A DNA stretch of 41,656 bases from Gudongella sp034004165. GTDB taxonomy: Bacteria; Bacillota; Clostridia; Tissierellales; Tissierellaceae. Shown piece after piece: positions 1 through 6,200 of the stretch (positions are counted from its first letter, which is position 1; every line of letters starts with the position of its first letter). Below the pieces are notes generated by a model. The model was not told the DNA's origin, ran no database searches, and worked only from the letters and a program-made list of their open reading frames with translations. Made by a program: the position numbers and the translations under genes. Where the stretch lies: assembly GCA_034004165.1 (NCBI GenBank), contig JAVEXI010000013.1:1-41656 (forward strand). The letters are read 5' to 3'.

Positions 1-1
1 T

Positions 2-481
2 ATTCTTACAGATAATCCAATGGATTACTCGGCCAGGGCTGAAATAATGTTTTCAGGAACTCTAGCTCACACTGGCCTTTTAGGATTGGGAAGAGAGGAT
101 GATTGGGGCAGCCACAGGATAGCACATCAGCTAAGTGTTCTTTATGGAACTACTCACGGGGTTAGTCTTGGAATAATTTTTCCGGCTTGGATGAAATACG
201 TTTACAGAGTCAATCCTGATAGATTTAGCAGATTTGCAGTCAAAGTGTTTGGGGTATCGGATACTGGGAAATCAAAAGAAAAGGTCGCACTAGAAGGTAT
301 TGAAAAGTTTGTTGGATTTCTGAATAAAATAGGAGTTCCAACTACTTTTGAAAAAGCGGGTATTCCTGTGGACAAATTTGAAGAAATGGCAGAAAAGACA
401 GTAATTATGGGACCAGTCGGAAGATTTAAATCTCTTGATAAAGATGATGTATTGAAGATACTAGAAATTGCAAAGCGCTAA
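2..481 (+). CDS. Iron-containing alcohol dehydrogenase (butanol dehydrogenase type), 5'-truncated by window edge
   Basis: This is the C-terminal part of a group III, Fe-dependent alcohol dehydrogenase, probably NAD(P)H-linked and reducing short-chain aldehydes. The frame is open back to base 2, so the start lies outside the window; the ATG at 20 is internal. The metal-site region is clear: HRIAHQLSVLYGTTHG followed by IIFPAWMKY matches the BdhA/YqhD-like branch, with two conserved iron-ligand histidines (HxxxH and the later THG). It ends 11 bases before the purine nucleoside phosphorylase gene, and its stop codon overlaps that gene's AAGGAGA ribosome binding site, so the two are co-transcribed. 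The substrate cannot be deduced. The aldehyde may come from the pathway encoded just downstream. Confidence 0.85.
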   Translation: MLTDNPMDYSARAEIMFSGTLAHTGLLGLGREDDWGSHRIAHQLSVLYGTTHGVSLGIIFPAWMKYVYRVNPDRFSRFAVKVFGVSDTGKSKEKVALEGIEKFVGFLNKIGVPTTFEKAGIPVDKFEEMAEKTVIMGPVGRFKSLDKDDVLKILEIAKR

Positions 482-492
482 GGAGAGATGAA

Positions 493-1314
493 ATGAAATA
501 CGCTTATGGATACTACGAAAAGGCAGCTGACTATATACTTGAAAGAGCTAAAGGAAACATTGAGATAGGACTTATTCTTGGTTCTGCCCTTGGTGGAATT
601 GCTGAAATGATTGAAAACAAGACAGTGATAAAGTATAAAGAAATACCTAATTTTCTGGTTTCAACCGTTGATTCACATGCAGGGGAATTAATTATAGGAG
701 ACCTTGCAGGAAAGAGAGTAGTATGCATGAGCGGCCGCTTTCACTTTTATGAAGGATATGACTTTGAAAAACTTGCCATACCTGTGAGAGTTTTTAAAAT
801 ACTTGGAGTGCAAAAACTGATTCTGACAAATGCGGCAGGAGGAATTAATGCAGGCTTCAGACCTGGAGATCTGATGCTCATAAAAGACCATATAAAATTG
901 GTAGGTGCAAGTCCAGCCAGAGGTTCCAATATTCCAGAATTTGGCCCAAGATTCTTCGATGTAAGTGACATGTATACAAAAGAGCTTAGAAATTTGGCGA
1001 AAGATGTTGCAGCAAAAGAGGAAATAGACTTAAAAGAAGGCGTATATTATTTTGCAACAGGACCTCAGTTTGAAACTCCTGCAGAGATAAGAGCCATGAG
1101 GATACTGGGTGGAGATGCCGTAGGCATGAGCACTGTGACAGAAGCCATAACAGCAGCTCACTGCGGCATAAAGGTTTTAGGGATATCGCTGATATCAAAT
1201 ATGGCAGCTGGAATTCTCGATAAACCAGTTACTACAGAAGAAGTGGACGAAGAGGGCAAGAAAGCCAAAGATAAGATGATGCGACTGCTCTCACATATTA
1301 TAAGAGTTATATAG
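493..1314 (+). CDS. punA: Purine nucleoside phosphorylase, class I (trimeric type)
   Basis: This cytoplasmic enzyme cleaves purine (deoxy)ribonucleosides with phosphate to give the free base and (deoxy)ribose-1-phosphate. The 273 residues match the usual family length. Visible motifs are the N-terminal phosphate loop LGSALGG, SHAGELIIG, SGRFHFYEGYD, LTNAAGGIN, and GPQFETPAE, whose Glu194 corresponds to the base-binding glutamate. DAVGMSTVTEAITAAHCG is followed by SLISN with Asn236. An Asn there, rather than Asp, is the family marker for 6-oxopurines (inosine/guanosine) over methylthioadenosine. It lies between an alcohol dehydrogenase and an MtnA-like isomerase with gaps of about 10 bases, so its ribose-1-phosphate product may feed the next enzyme. 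Confidence 0.93.
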   Translation: MKYAYGYYEKAADYILERAKGNIEIGLILGSALGGIAEMIENKTVIKYKEIPNFLVSTVDSHAGELIIGDLAGKRVVCMSGRFHFYEGYDFEKLAIPVRVFKILGVQKLILTNAAGGINAGFRPGDLMLIKDHIKLVGASPARGSNIPEFGPRFFDVSDMYTKELRNLAKDVAAKEEIDLKEGVYYFATGPQFETPAEIRAMRILGGDAVGMSTVTEAITAAHCGIKVLGISLISNMAAGILDKPVTTEEVDEEGKKAKDKMMRLLSHIIRVI

Positions 1315-1324
1315 GAGGTGCAGA

Positions 1325-2383
1325 ATGCACAGAGAAGACAAAGACCTAGCATTTATGCTGCAATACCATAATGTCGCCTGGTATGAAGATGGAAAGGTGA
1401 GGATACTGGACAGGAGGATATATCCATCTGAAAAGAAATTTGTTGTATGCAACAGTTACACTGAGGTCGCTAAAGCAATAACTGATATGGTCACTCAGAG
1501 TGGCGGACCCTTTATGGCTGCTGGAATGGGTATGGCATTGGCGGCTTATGAGGCTAAGAATTTATCTGATGATAAACAATGGGATTATCTTGAGAGGGCT
1601 GCAGAAGTGATTTCAACAGCCAGACCTACAACAGAGAAAAGGATGAGACTTATAACTGATGGCTGTCTGGGTGCTGCCAGAGCTGCAATGGATTCTGGAG
1701 AAAAAGTAGATGAAGCGATTTTTAAACATACTGTAAATGCAGCAAACAATAGATATAGTAGAATTGGCCTAGTTGCTGATAACCTGGTATCTATGTTTCC
1801 CGATAATGGGACTGTCATGACTCAGTGCTTCGGAGAAACAATCGTCGGAATGATGCTTAAAGTGGCAAGGCGAGAAGGAAAAGAAATCAAGTTATACTGT
1901 CCAGAGACTAGACCATATTTTCAAGGAGCAAGGCTTACTGCAAGCGTTGCAAAGGATATGGATTTTGATGTAACTGTCATAACGGATAATATGCCTGCAT
2001 TTGTAATGCAGAACAAGGGTGTTGATGTATTTACGTCTGCTGCTGATGCCATATGCATGGATGGTTATGTTGTAAATAAGGTTGGAACATTTCAAATAGC
2101 CATAGTAGCTAAATATATGGGAATACCGTATTTTGTCACAGGTGTTCCAGATCTTGGTCACGAGACAATAGATACAGTGACAATAGAAGAAAGAGACCCA
2201 GATTTCGTACTACAAGCGATGGGTGTAAGGACTGCTATGCAGGGAGTAAAAGGCTATTATCCATCATTTGATGTAACTCCGCCTCATCTGGTAAGCGGCG
2301 TTGTAACTGACAGGGGTATTTTCTCTCCATATGATCTCCACAGATACTTCGGCGACGATAAAAAAGCTGAGCTGGTTCTTTAA
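1325..2383 (+). CDS. MtnA/eIF2B-family sugar-1-phosphate isomerase (methylthioribose-1-phosphate isomerase-like)
   Basis: This 352-residue member of the eIF2B-alpha/MtnA fold probably isomerises an aldose-1-phosphate to the ketose-1-phosphate. Hallmarks are TARPTTEKRM (substrate-phosphate region), the MTQCFGET block with Cys168, TDNM, and DAICMDGYVVNKVGT with Asp246; Cys and Asp at these places are the catalytic pair of MtnA. The AGGAGGTG ribosome binding site starts directly after the stop of the phosphorylase gene. Because that phosphorylase looks 6-oxopurine specific, ribose-1-phosphate is as plausible a substrate as methylthioribose-1-phosphate. No methionine-salvage partner (MtnK, MtnB) is visible. 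The family is certain, the substrate is not. Confidence 0.8.
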   Translation: MHREDKDLAFMLQYHNVAWYEDGKVRILDRRIYPSEKKFVVCNSYTEVAKAITDMVTQSGGPFMAAGMGMALAAYEAKNLSDDKQWDYLERAAEVISTARPTTEKRMRLITDGCLGAARAAMDSGEKVDEAIFKHTVNAANNRYSRIGLVADNLVSMFPDNGTVMTQCFGETIVGMMLKVARREGKEIKLYCPETRPYFQGARLTASVAKDMDFDVTVITDNMPAFVMQNKGVDVFTSAADAICMDGYVVNKVGTFQIAIVAKYMGIPYFVTGVPDLGHETIDTVTIEERDPDFVLQAMGVRTAMQGVKGYYPSFDVTPPHLVSGVVTDRGIFSPYDLHRYFGDDKKAELVL

Positions 2384-2431
2384 TTTGCATAAATCATTAA
2401 CTTAAAATTTCAGTTTTGCGACAACTTTATA

Positions 2432-2459
2432 TAGACAACTGTTCATTCAAGATGATAAT
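2432..2459 (+). promoter_or_regulatory. Putative sigma-A promoter for the aminotransferase gene
   Basis: TAGACA (2432-2437) and GATAAT (2454-2459) are separated by 16 bases, about 50 bases upstream of the aminotransferase start and beyond the end of the previous operon. No clear terminator separates the two units, so some read-through is possible. Confidence 0.45.
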
Positions 2460-2511
2460 ATAGTATGTATAGAACGGGAAAAGGTTTTCCGAATATTTGG
2501 AGGTGTATGTA

Positions 2512-3696
2512 ATGCAATTGAAATTTGCAGAAAGAATGGATAATATTAAAGCTTCTGAAATCCGTGAACTATTAAAATTGACTCAAAGACCCGAAATCAT
2601 ATCATTTGCGGGGGGACTACCAGCGGCTGAGCTCTTTCCAACAAAAGAATTGATAGAAATCAGTAAGGAAGTCATTGAAAAACACGGTTCAAAAGCACTG
2701 CAATATGGACCGACAGAAGGATATCAACCACTTAGAGAAGTTATTGCTAAGAGAATGGAAAAAGTTGATGTACACATGTCACCAGAAGATGTACTCGTTA
2801 CAAGTGGTTCTCAGCAGGGGCTAGACTTTGTAGCTAAGATTTTCATTAACCCTGGCGATTCAATAGTTGTGGAGAAGCCAAGTTATCTTGGAGCTATAAA
2901 CGCATTTAAAGCTTACCAACCAAACTTCATCGACGTTGAGCTTGAAGACGATGGAATGAATATGGAAGAGCTTGAAGAGATACTTAAGAATGGCGAAAAC
3001 ATTAAATTTATATACGTAATACCAGATTTCCAAAACCCGACAGGAAAAACATGGTCTACAGAAAAGAGAATTAAACTTGTAGAACTTGCAAATAAATATG
3101 ATGTAGTTATCGTTGAAGACAACCCCTATGGAGAACTTAGATTTGAAGGCGAAATGCTTCCTGCGATCAAGCATTACGACACTGAAGGAAGAGTTGTATT
3201 CTTTGGAACATTTTCAAAGATATTCTGTCCTGGTTTAAGACTCGGATGGGTAGCAGCTTCTCCTGAAATTCTAAACAAGTTTATTCTTGTTAAACAAGGA
3301 GCAGACCTTCAATCAAGTACTATTTCACAAATTGAGGTAGCAACTTATTTTGAGAACTACGATATCGAAAATCATATTGAAAAAATAAAAGAAACTTACC
3401 TTAGAAGAAGGAATCTTATGCTCAAAGTTATGGACGAAGAGTTCCCAGAAGGAGTTAAGTACACAAGACCTGAGGGTGGACTGTTCTCATGGGTTGAACT
3501 TCCAGAGCACATCAACACTAGAGAACTGGCTGTAAAAGCACTTGAGAAAAACGTTGCTTTTGTACCAGGTGGATCATTCTTTGCCAACAGTGACAATGAG
3601 CACTGCATGAGACTCAACTACTCAGCAATGAAAGATGAGCTTATCGTTGAAGGAATGAAGAAACTTGCAGAGGTAATAAACGAAGCTGTTAAATAA
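2512..3696 (+). CDS. PLP-dependent aminotransferase, class I/II (LysN / 2-aminoadipate aminotransferase-like)
   Basis: This 394-residue fold-type I aminotransferase resembles the LysN/KAT branch that transaminates aromatic, branched-chain or 2-aminoadipate substrates with 2-oxoglutarate. Visible motifs are ISFAGGLPA near the N-terminus, LQYGPTEGYQPLRE, TSGSQQGLD, PDFQNPTG (Asn contacting PLP), EDNPYGELRF (Asp), FGTFSKIFCPGLRLGW with the Schiff-base Lys236, and a C-terminal MRLNYSA with the carboxylate-binding Arg. The ATG at 2512 is chosen because GGAGGTG (2499-2505) sits 6 bases upstream; the in-frame TTG at 2497 overlaps that site. It is a single-gene unit with its own promoter and a strong terminator. 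The exact amino-acid substrate is not readable from sequence. Confidence 0.88.
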   Translation: MQLKFAERMDNIKASEIRELLKLTQRPEIISFAGGLPAAELFPTKELIEISKEVIEKHGSKALQYGPTEGYQPLREVIAKRMEKVDVHMSPEDVLVTSGSQQGLDFVAKIFINPGDSIVVEKPSYLGAINAFKAYQPNFIDVELEDDGMNMEELEEILKNGENIKFIYVIPDFQNPTGKTWSTEKRIKLVELANKYDVVIVEDNPYGELRFEGEMLPAIKHYDTEGRVVFFGTFSKIFCPGLRLGWVAASPEILNKFILVKQGADLQSSTISQIEVATYFENYDIENHIEKIKETYLRRRNLMLKVMDEEFPEGVKYTRPEGGLFSWVELPEHINTRELAVKALEKNVAFVPGGSFFANSDNEHCMRLNYSAMKDELIVEGMKKLAEVINEAVK

Positions 3697-3704
3697 ATTA
3701 CAGA

Positions 3705-3743
3705 CAAAAAAGTCGCGGACTAAATCAGACCGCGACTTTTTTT
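3705..3743. terminator. Bidirectional intrinsic terminator
   Basis: The stem AAAAAAGTCGCGG pairs with CCGCGACTTTTTTT around an 11-base loop. The flanking A and T runs make it work in both directions. It lies between the convergent aminotransferase and ferredoxin genes. Confidence 0.9.
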
Positions 3744-3754
3744 ATATGTGAAGA

Positions 3755-3946
3755 TTATTCTTCTACAGTAATACAAGATGTAGGACATGAATCTCTGGCA
3801 TCCAGAGCAGTTTCATAGTTAGCAGGATCTATTGGGTCCTGAATGACTGTCGCCAAGCTTTCTGAATCCAACTTAAAAACCTCTGGGCAAATGCTTTCGC
3901 ACAGTCCACATCCGATACATTCGTCTCTGTCTATACTGGCTTTCAT
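3755..3946 (-). CDS. Ferredoxin, single [4Fe-4S] cluster
   Basis: This 63-residue soluble electron carrier binds one [4Fe-4S] cluster through CIGCGLC plus the CP pair (CESICPEVF) near the N-terminus and a distal cysteine in DSCPTSCI near the C-terminus. It has the Thermotoga/Desulfovibrio-type single-cluster layout, where the second cluster site is replaced. The start at 3946 is favoured over the ATG at 3952 because GGAGGG is 7 bases from the former and almost abuts the latter. It is monocistronic with its own extended -10 promoter and is convergent with the aminotransferase. Its redox partner is not indicated; anaerobes use such proteins with oxidoreductases and radical SAM enzymes. Confidence 0.93.
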   Translation of the reverse strand: MKASIDRDECIGCGLCESICPEVFKLDSESLATVIQDPIDPANYETALDARDSCPTSCITVEE

Positions 3947-3995
3947 GACCATCCCTCCATATATATAAAAAATAGTGTCTTCATCTTACAACTTT

Positions 3996-4004
3996 ATTAT
4001 ATCA
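3996..4004 (-). promoter_or_regulatory. Extended -10 promoter for ferredoxin
   Basis: On the minus strand TGATATAAT is a TGn-TATAAT extended -10 element about 50 bases upstream of the ferredoxin start. No good -35 hexamer is seen, as is usual for extended -10 promoters. Confidence 0.6.
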
Positions 4005-4055
4005 CAGAAAATTGAAAATGAATATCTGAAGAAAGTATTAACTGAAGATTATTTG

Positions 4056-4084
4056 TTGCCAACAGTATTCTCCTATGGTATAAT
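4056..4084 (+). promoter_or_regulatory. Strong sigma-A promoter of the rpsF operon
   Basis: TTGCCA (4056-4061), a 17-base spacer and a perfect TATAAT (4079-4084) preceded by TGG (extended -10). It is placed to start transcription near 4091, just before the rpsF leader hairpin. Confidence 0.85.
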
Positions 4085-4093
4085 ACTTCAGTG

Positions 4094-4139
4094 TTCCTTG
4101 CTCTGTCATATGGACAGAGCCGATAGTCCATAAGGAGGT
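4094..4139 (+). promoter_or_regulatory. Putative S6:S18 ribosomal protein leader (autoregulatory RNA)
   Basis: The leader folds into an inner hairpin GCTCTGTC (4100-4107) / GACAGAGC (4113-4120). An outer stem is TTCCTT (4094-4099) pairing with AAGGAG (4132-4137), which is the rpsF Shine-Dalgarno itself. The 3' side between the stems is an asymmetric bulge beginning CCGATAG. A CCG-containing bulge over the ribosome binding site in front of rpsF is the described architecture of the S6:S18 leader, where excess S6:S18 complex represses its own translation. The pairing is read directly from sequence; the class assignment is from memory of that motif. Confidence 0.6.
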
Positions 4140-4146
4140 GAAATAC

Positions 4147-4431
4147 ATGAGAAAATATGAAGCTATGGTAATCTTTTACCCAAACCTGGAAGAAGAAAAG
4201 AGAAACGCTCTCTTAGAAAGACTAAAAGGTATTATCGAAGCCAGTGGCAAGATAACAACAGCTGACGAATGGGGAATGAGAAAGCTTGCATATCTGATCG
4301 ATGATTTGTCTGAGGGGTATTATGTACTGCTGAACTTTGAGTCAAACCCTGAAGTTGTTAAAGAATTCGACAGAATTGCAAAGATATCTGAAGGCATTAT
4401 GAGGCACATGGTCGTTAGAGAGGAAGAATAA
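4147..4431 (+). CDS. rpsF: 30S ribosomal protein S6
   Basis: S6 (94 residues) binds the central domain of 16S rRNA as a dimer with S18. MRKYEAMVIFYPNLEEEKR and the later RHMVVR are family signatures. The ATG at 4147 is the start because AAGGAGGTG lies 7 bases upstream; the upstream in-frame GTG at 4138 is part of that Shine-Dalgarno. It is first in the classic rpsF-ssb-rpsR operon. It probably controls its own translation through the leader hairpin that sequesters its ribosome binding site. Confidence 0.97.
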   Translation: MRKYEAMVIFYPNLEEEKRNALLERLKGIIEASGKITTADEWGMRKLAYLIDDLSEGYYVLLNFESNPEVVKEFDRIAKISEGIMRHMVVREEE

Positions 4432-4451
4432 CCTAAAGGACGGTGGCAGAC

Positions 4452-4892
4452 TTGAATAATGTTTCATTGATAGGAAGACTTACAAGAGATCCTGAACTTA
4501 AATACATTCCAAATTCAGGGACACCGGTATCCACGTTCACGATCGCAGTTGATAAAGGTCTTTCAAGAGAGAAAAAACAAGAAATGGAATCAAGAAATCA
4601 GCCTACTGCTGATTTCATCAGAATAGTAGTATGGGGAAAGCAGGCTGAAAACTGTGCAAACTATCTGGTAAAGGGAAGGCTTGTTGGAATCCAGGGGAGG
4701 ATACAGACTGGCAGTTACGACGACAAGGACGGCAAAAGAGTATTTACGACAGATGTAGTTGCAAACAACGTCGAATTTCTCGAATGGGGAGACAACACCA
4801 ACAAAGGGTCTTCATCGTTTGACAATACCAGTCAGGATTACTCTGAACTAGATGGCTTCCACCCAACCGATAATGATGATATTCCATTCTAA
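4452..4892 (+). CDS. ssb: Single-stranded DNA-binding protein
   Basis: SSB (146 residues) coats single-stranded DNA in replication, repair and recombination. It has an N-terminal OB fold (NNVSLIGRLTRDPELKY, then FIRIVVWGKQAENC) of about 105 residues, a short polar Gly/Ser/Asp linker, and the canonical acidic tip ending DNDDIPF that recruits partner proteins. A TTG start at 4452 gives the family-typical N-terminus MNNVSLIGR. The GTG at 4443 would add three residues but lies only 2 bases from AAAGGA. It sits between rpsF and rpsR with short gaps, the standard Firmicute arrangement. Confidence 0.96.
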   Translation: MNNVSLIGRLTRDPELKYIPNSGTPVSTFTIAVDKGLSREKKQEMESRNQPTADFIRIVVWGKQAENCANYLVKGRLVGIQGRIQTGSYDDKDGKRVFTTDVVANNVEFLEWGDNTNKGSSSFDNTSQDYSELDGFHPTDNDDIPF

Positions 4893-4909
4893 TTAAGGAG
4901 GGGAAAAGG

Positions 4910-5134
4910 ATGCAAAGAAGGTTCAAACCAAGAAAAAGAGTATGCAGTTTTTGCGCTGACAAATCAACGCATATTGACTATAAAGATGTGAGTAAGCTAA
5001 AGAAATACGTTACTGAAAGGGGCAAAATTTTGCCAAGAAGGATTTCAGGAAACTGCTCAAAACATCAAAGAGAATTAACTATAGCGATAAAAAGAGCCAG
5101 ACAAGTGGCGCTTTTACCTTACAGTGCTGACTAA
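4910..5134 (+). CDS. rpsR: 30S ribosomal protein S18
   Basis: S18 (74 residues) partners S6 on the 30S platform. The basic C-terminal half, with LPRRISGNCSKHQRELTIAIKRAR, is diagnostic. This version keeps CSFC near the N-terminus plus a later Cys and His, so it looks like the zinc-binding (C+) form rather than the zinc-free paralogue. A strong AAGGAGGGG precedes the ATG. It is the last gene of the operon and is followed immediately by an intrinsic terminator that begins at its stop codon. Confidence 0.97.
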   Translation: MQRRFKPRKRVCSFCADKSTHIDYKDVSKLKKYVTERGKILPRRISGNCSKHQRELTIAIKRARQVALLPYSAD

Positions 5135-5156
5135 GAGAGGGAAACCTCTCTTTTTT
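5134..5156 (+). terminator. Intrinsic terminator of the rpsF-ssb-rpsR operon
   Basis: AGAGAGG and CCTCTCT pair around a GAAA tetraloop, followed by six Ts. The hairpin starts at the last base of the rpsR stop codon. Confidence 0.92.
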
Positions 5157-5172
5157 CATGGTTTTATAACAC

Positions 5173-5201
5173 TTTTCTATTCTTCTAAGGTATAGTATAA
5201 T
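5173..5201 (+). promoter_or_regulatory. Putative promoter of the yybS-gdpP-rplI-dnaB operon
   Basis: A perfect TATAAT (5196-5201) lies 32 bases before the yybS start. The -35 (TTTTCT, 5173-5178, 17-base spacing) is weak. Its position just after the rpsR terminator supports it. Confidence 0.5.
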
Positions 5202-5233
5202 CAATAGAAAGCACCAAAAATGAGGTGAAGCAC

Positions 5234-6190
5234 TTGAATGATGACAATAAATGGATGTTACCAATAATTGAGGGAGCAGGGATGCTCGGAGCAATAGTTC
5301 TTTTAGGGCTTGCTGCCATATATTATTTTCCTATTCTATTATTGATAATTCCACTTGGATTTATAATATACGGAGTAAAACATGGACTTGTAAACATGTT
5401 GACTCTGCTTGCAATTGCAGGTATTATACTGGGACTTGTGTCGGATATGACTTCAACCATAGTAATAATAGCTATGTTTGGTCCGCTGTCTGCTGCAATG
5501 ACAGTCAGCATTCGCAAGAGAAGAAGGCCTTTGGAGGTTCTAGCCACGGGCTCTATTGTGTTTTTTGTAAGTACACTTTTGACATTTGCCGTATTTGGAA
5601 ATGCATCGGGTACAAGCGTAGTGAAAGAAGCTGAAGAGGCTTTTAAGAATGCCCTGTTTATGCAGCTGCAAATGCTGGAGGGTATGGGTCTTAGCAATCT
5701 GGAGCTGGATAATGCAAGAACGATGTTAGAAGATGCATATTCATATCTCATCTTAATACTTCCAGCGATACTGATGGTACTCTCGTTCTTCATAAGCTAT
5801 GTAAACTACCTTTTATCTGTTAAACTTTTGAGAACTTTGGGGATAGGCGTTCTCCCAATGCCATGGTTGCATAAATTTACAGTGCCAAATAATTTTGGCC
5901 TTGGGATGTTGTTTGTCTTTGTAGGTCTTTTTATAGTGAAGAAAATGGATCCCTCATATTATGATGTAATATTTCTTAATATTATCGTAATTGTTGGGAC
6001 AGTATTTGTCATTCAGGGTCTTGCGGTGATTGACTTTTTCCTTCTGAAGCTTAAAATTAAGAGCTTTGTAAGAGGAATACTGTTGATCGTTTTGTTGATA
6101 TTATCGCCAATGCTGACCCTTGTTTCCATAATGGGAGGCGCGGATATCATTCTGGATTTCAGGAAACTCAGAAGGAGAAAATCCCAATAG
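5234..6190 (+). CDS. yybS: YybS-family (DUF2232) membrane protein
   Basis: This polytopic membrane protein of 318 residues has about seven to eight hydrophobic segments, an early Lys/Arg-rich cytoplasmic loop (IRKRRRP) and a basic C-terminal tail (KLRRRKSQ). Its molecular function is not established. The family is recognised mainly by this topology and by its constant position directly upstream of gdpP in Firmicutes, as here (10-base gap). The TTG at 5234 is preferred because GAGGTG (5222-5227) lies 6 bases upstream; the GTG at 5225 is inside that site. A role linked to c-di-AMP or the cell envelope is only inferred from the neighbourhood. Confidence 0.8.
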   Translation: MNDDNKWMLPIIEGAGMLGAIVLLGLAAIYYFPILLLIIPLGFIIYGVKHGLVNMLTLLAIAGIILGLVSDMTSTIVIIAMFGPLSAAMTVSIRKRRRPLEVLATGSIVFFVSTLLTFAVFGNASGTSVVKEAEEAFKNALFMQLQMLEGMGLSNLELDNARTMLEDAYSYLILILPAILMVLSFFISYVNYLLSVKLLRTLGIGVLPMPWLHKFTVPNNFGLGMLFVFVGLFIVKKMDPSYYDVIFLNIIVIVGTVFVIQGLAVIDFFLLKLKIKSFVRGILLIVLLILSPMLTLVSIMGGADIILDFRKLRRRKSQ

Positions 6191-6200
6191 GAGGATAAAC

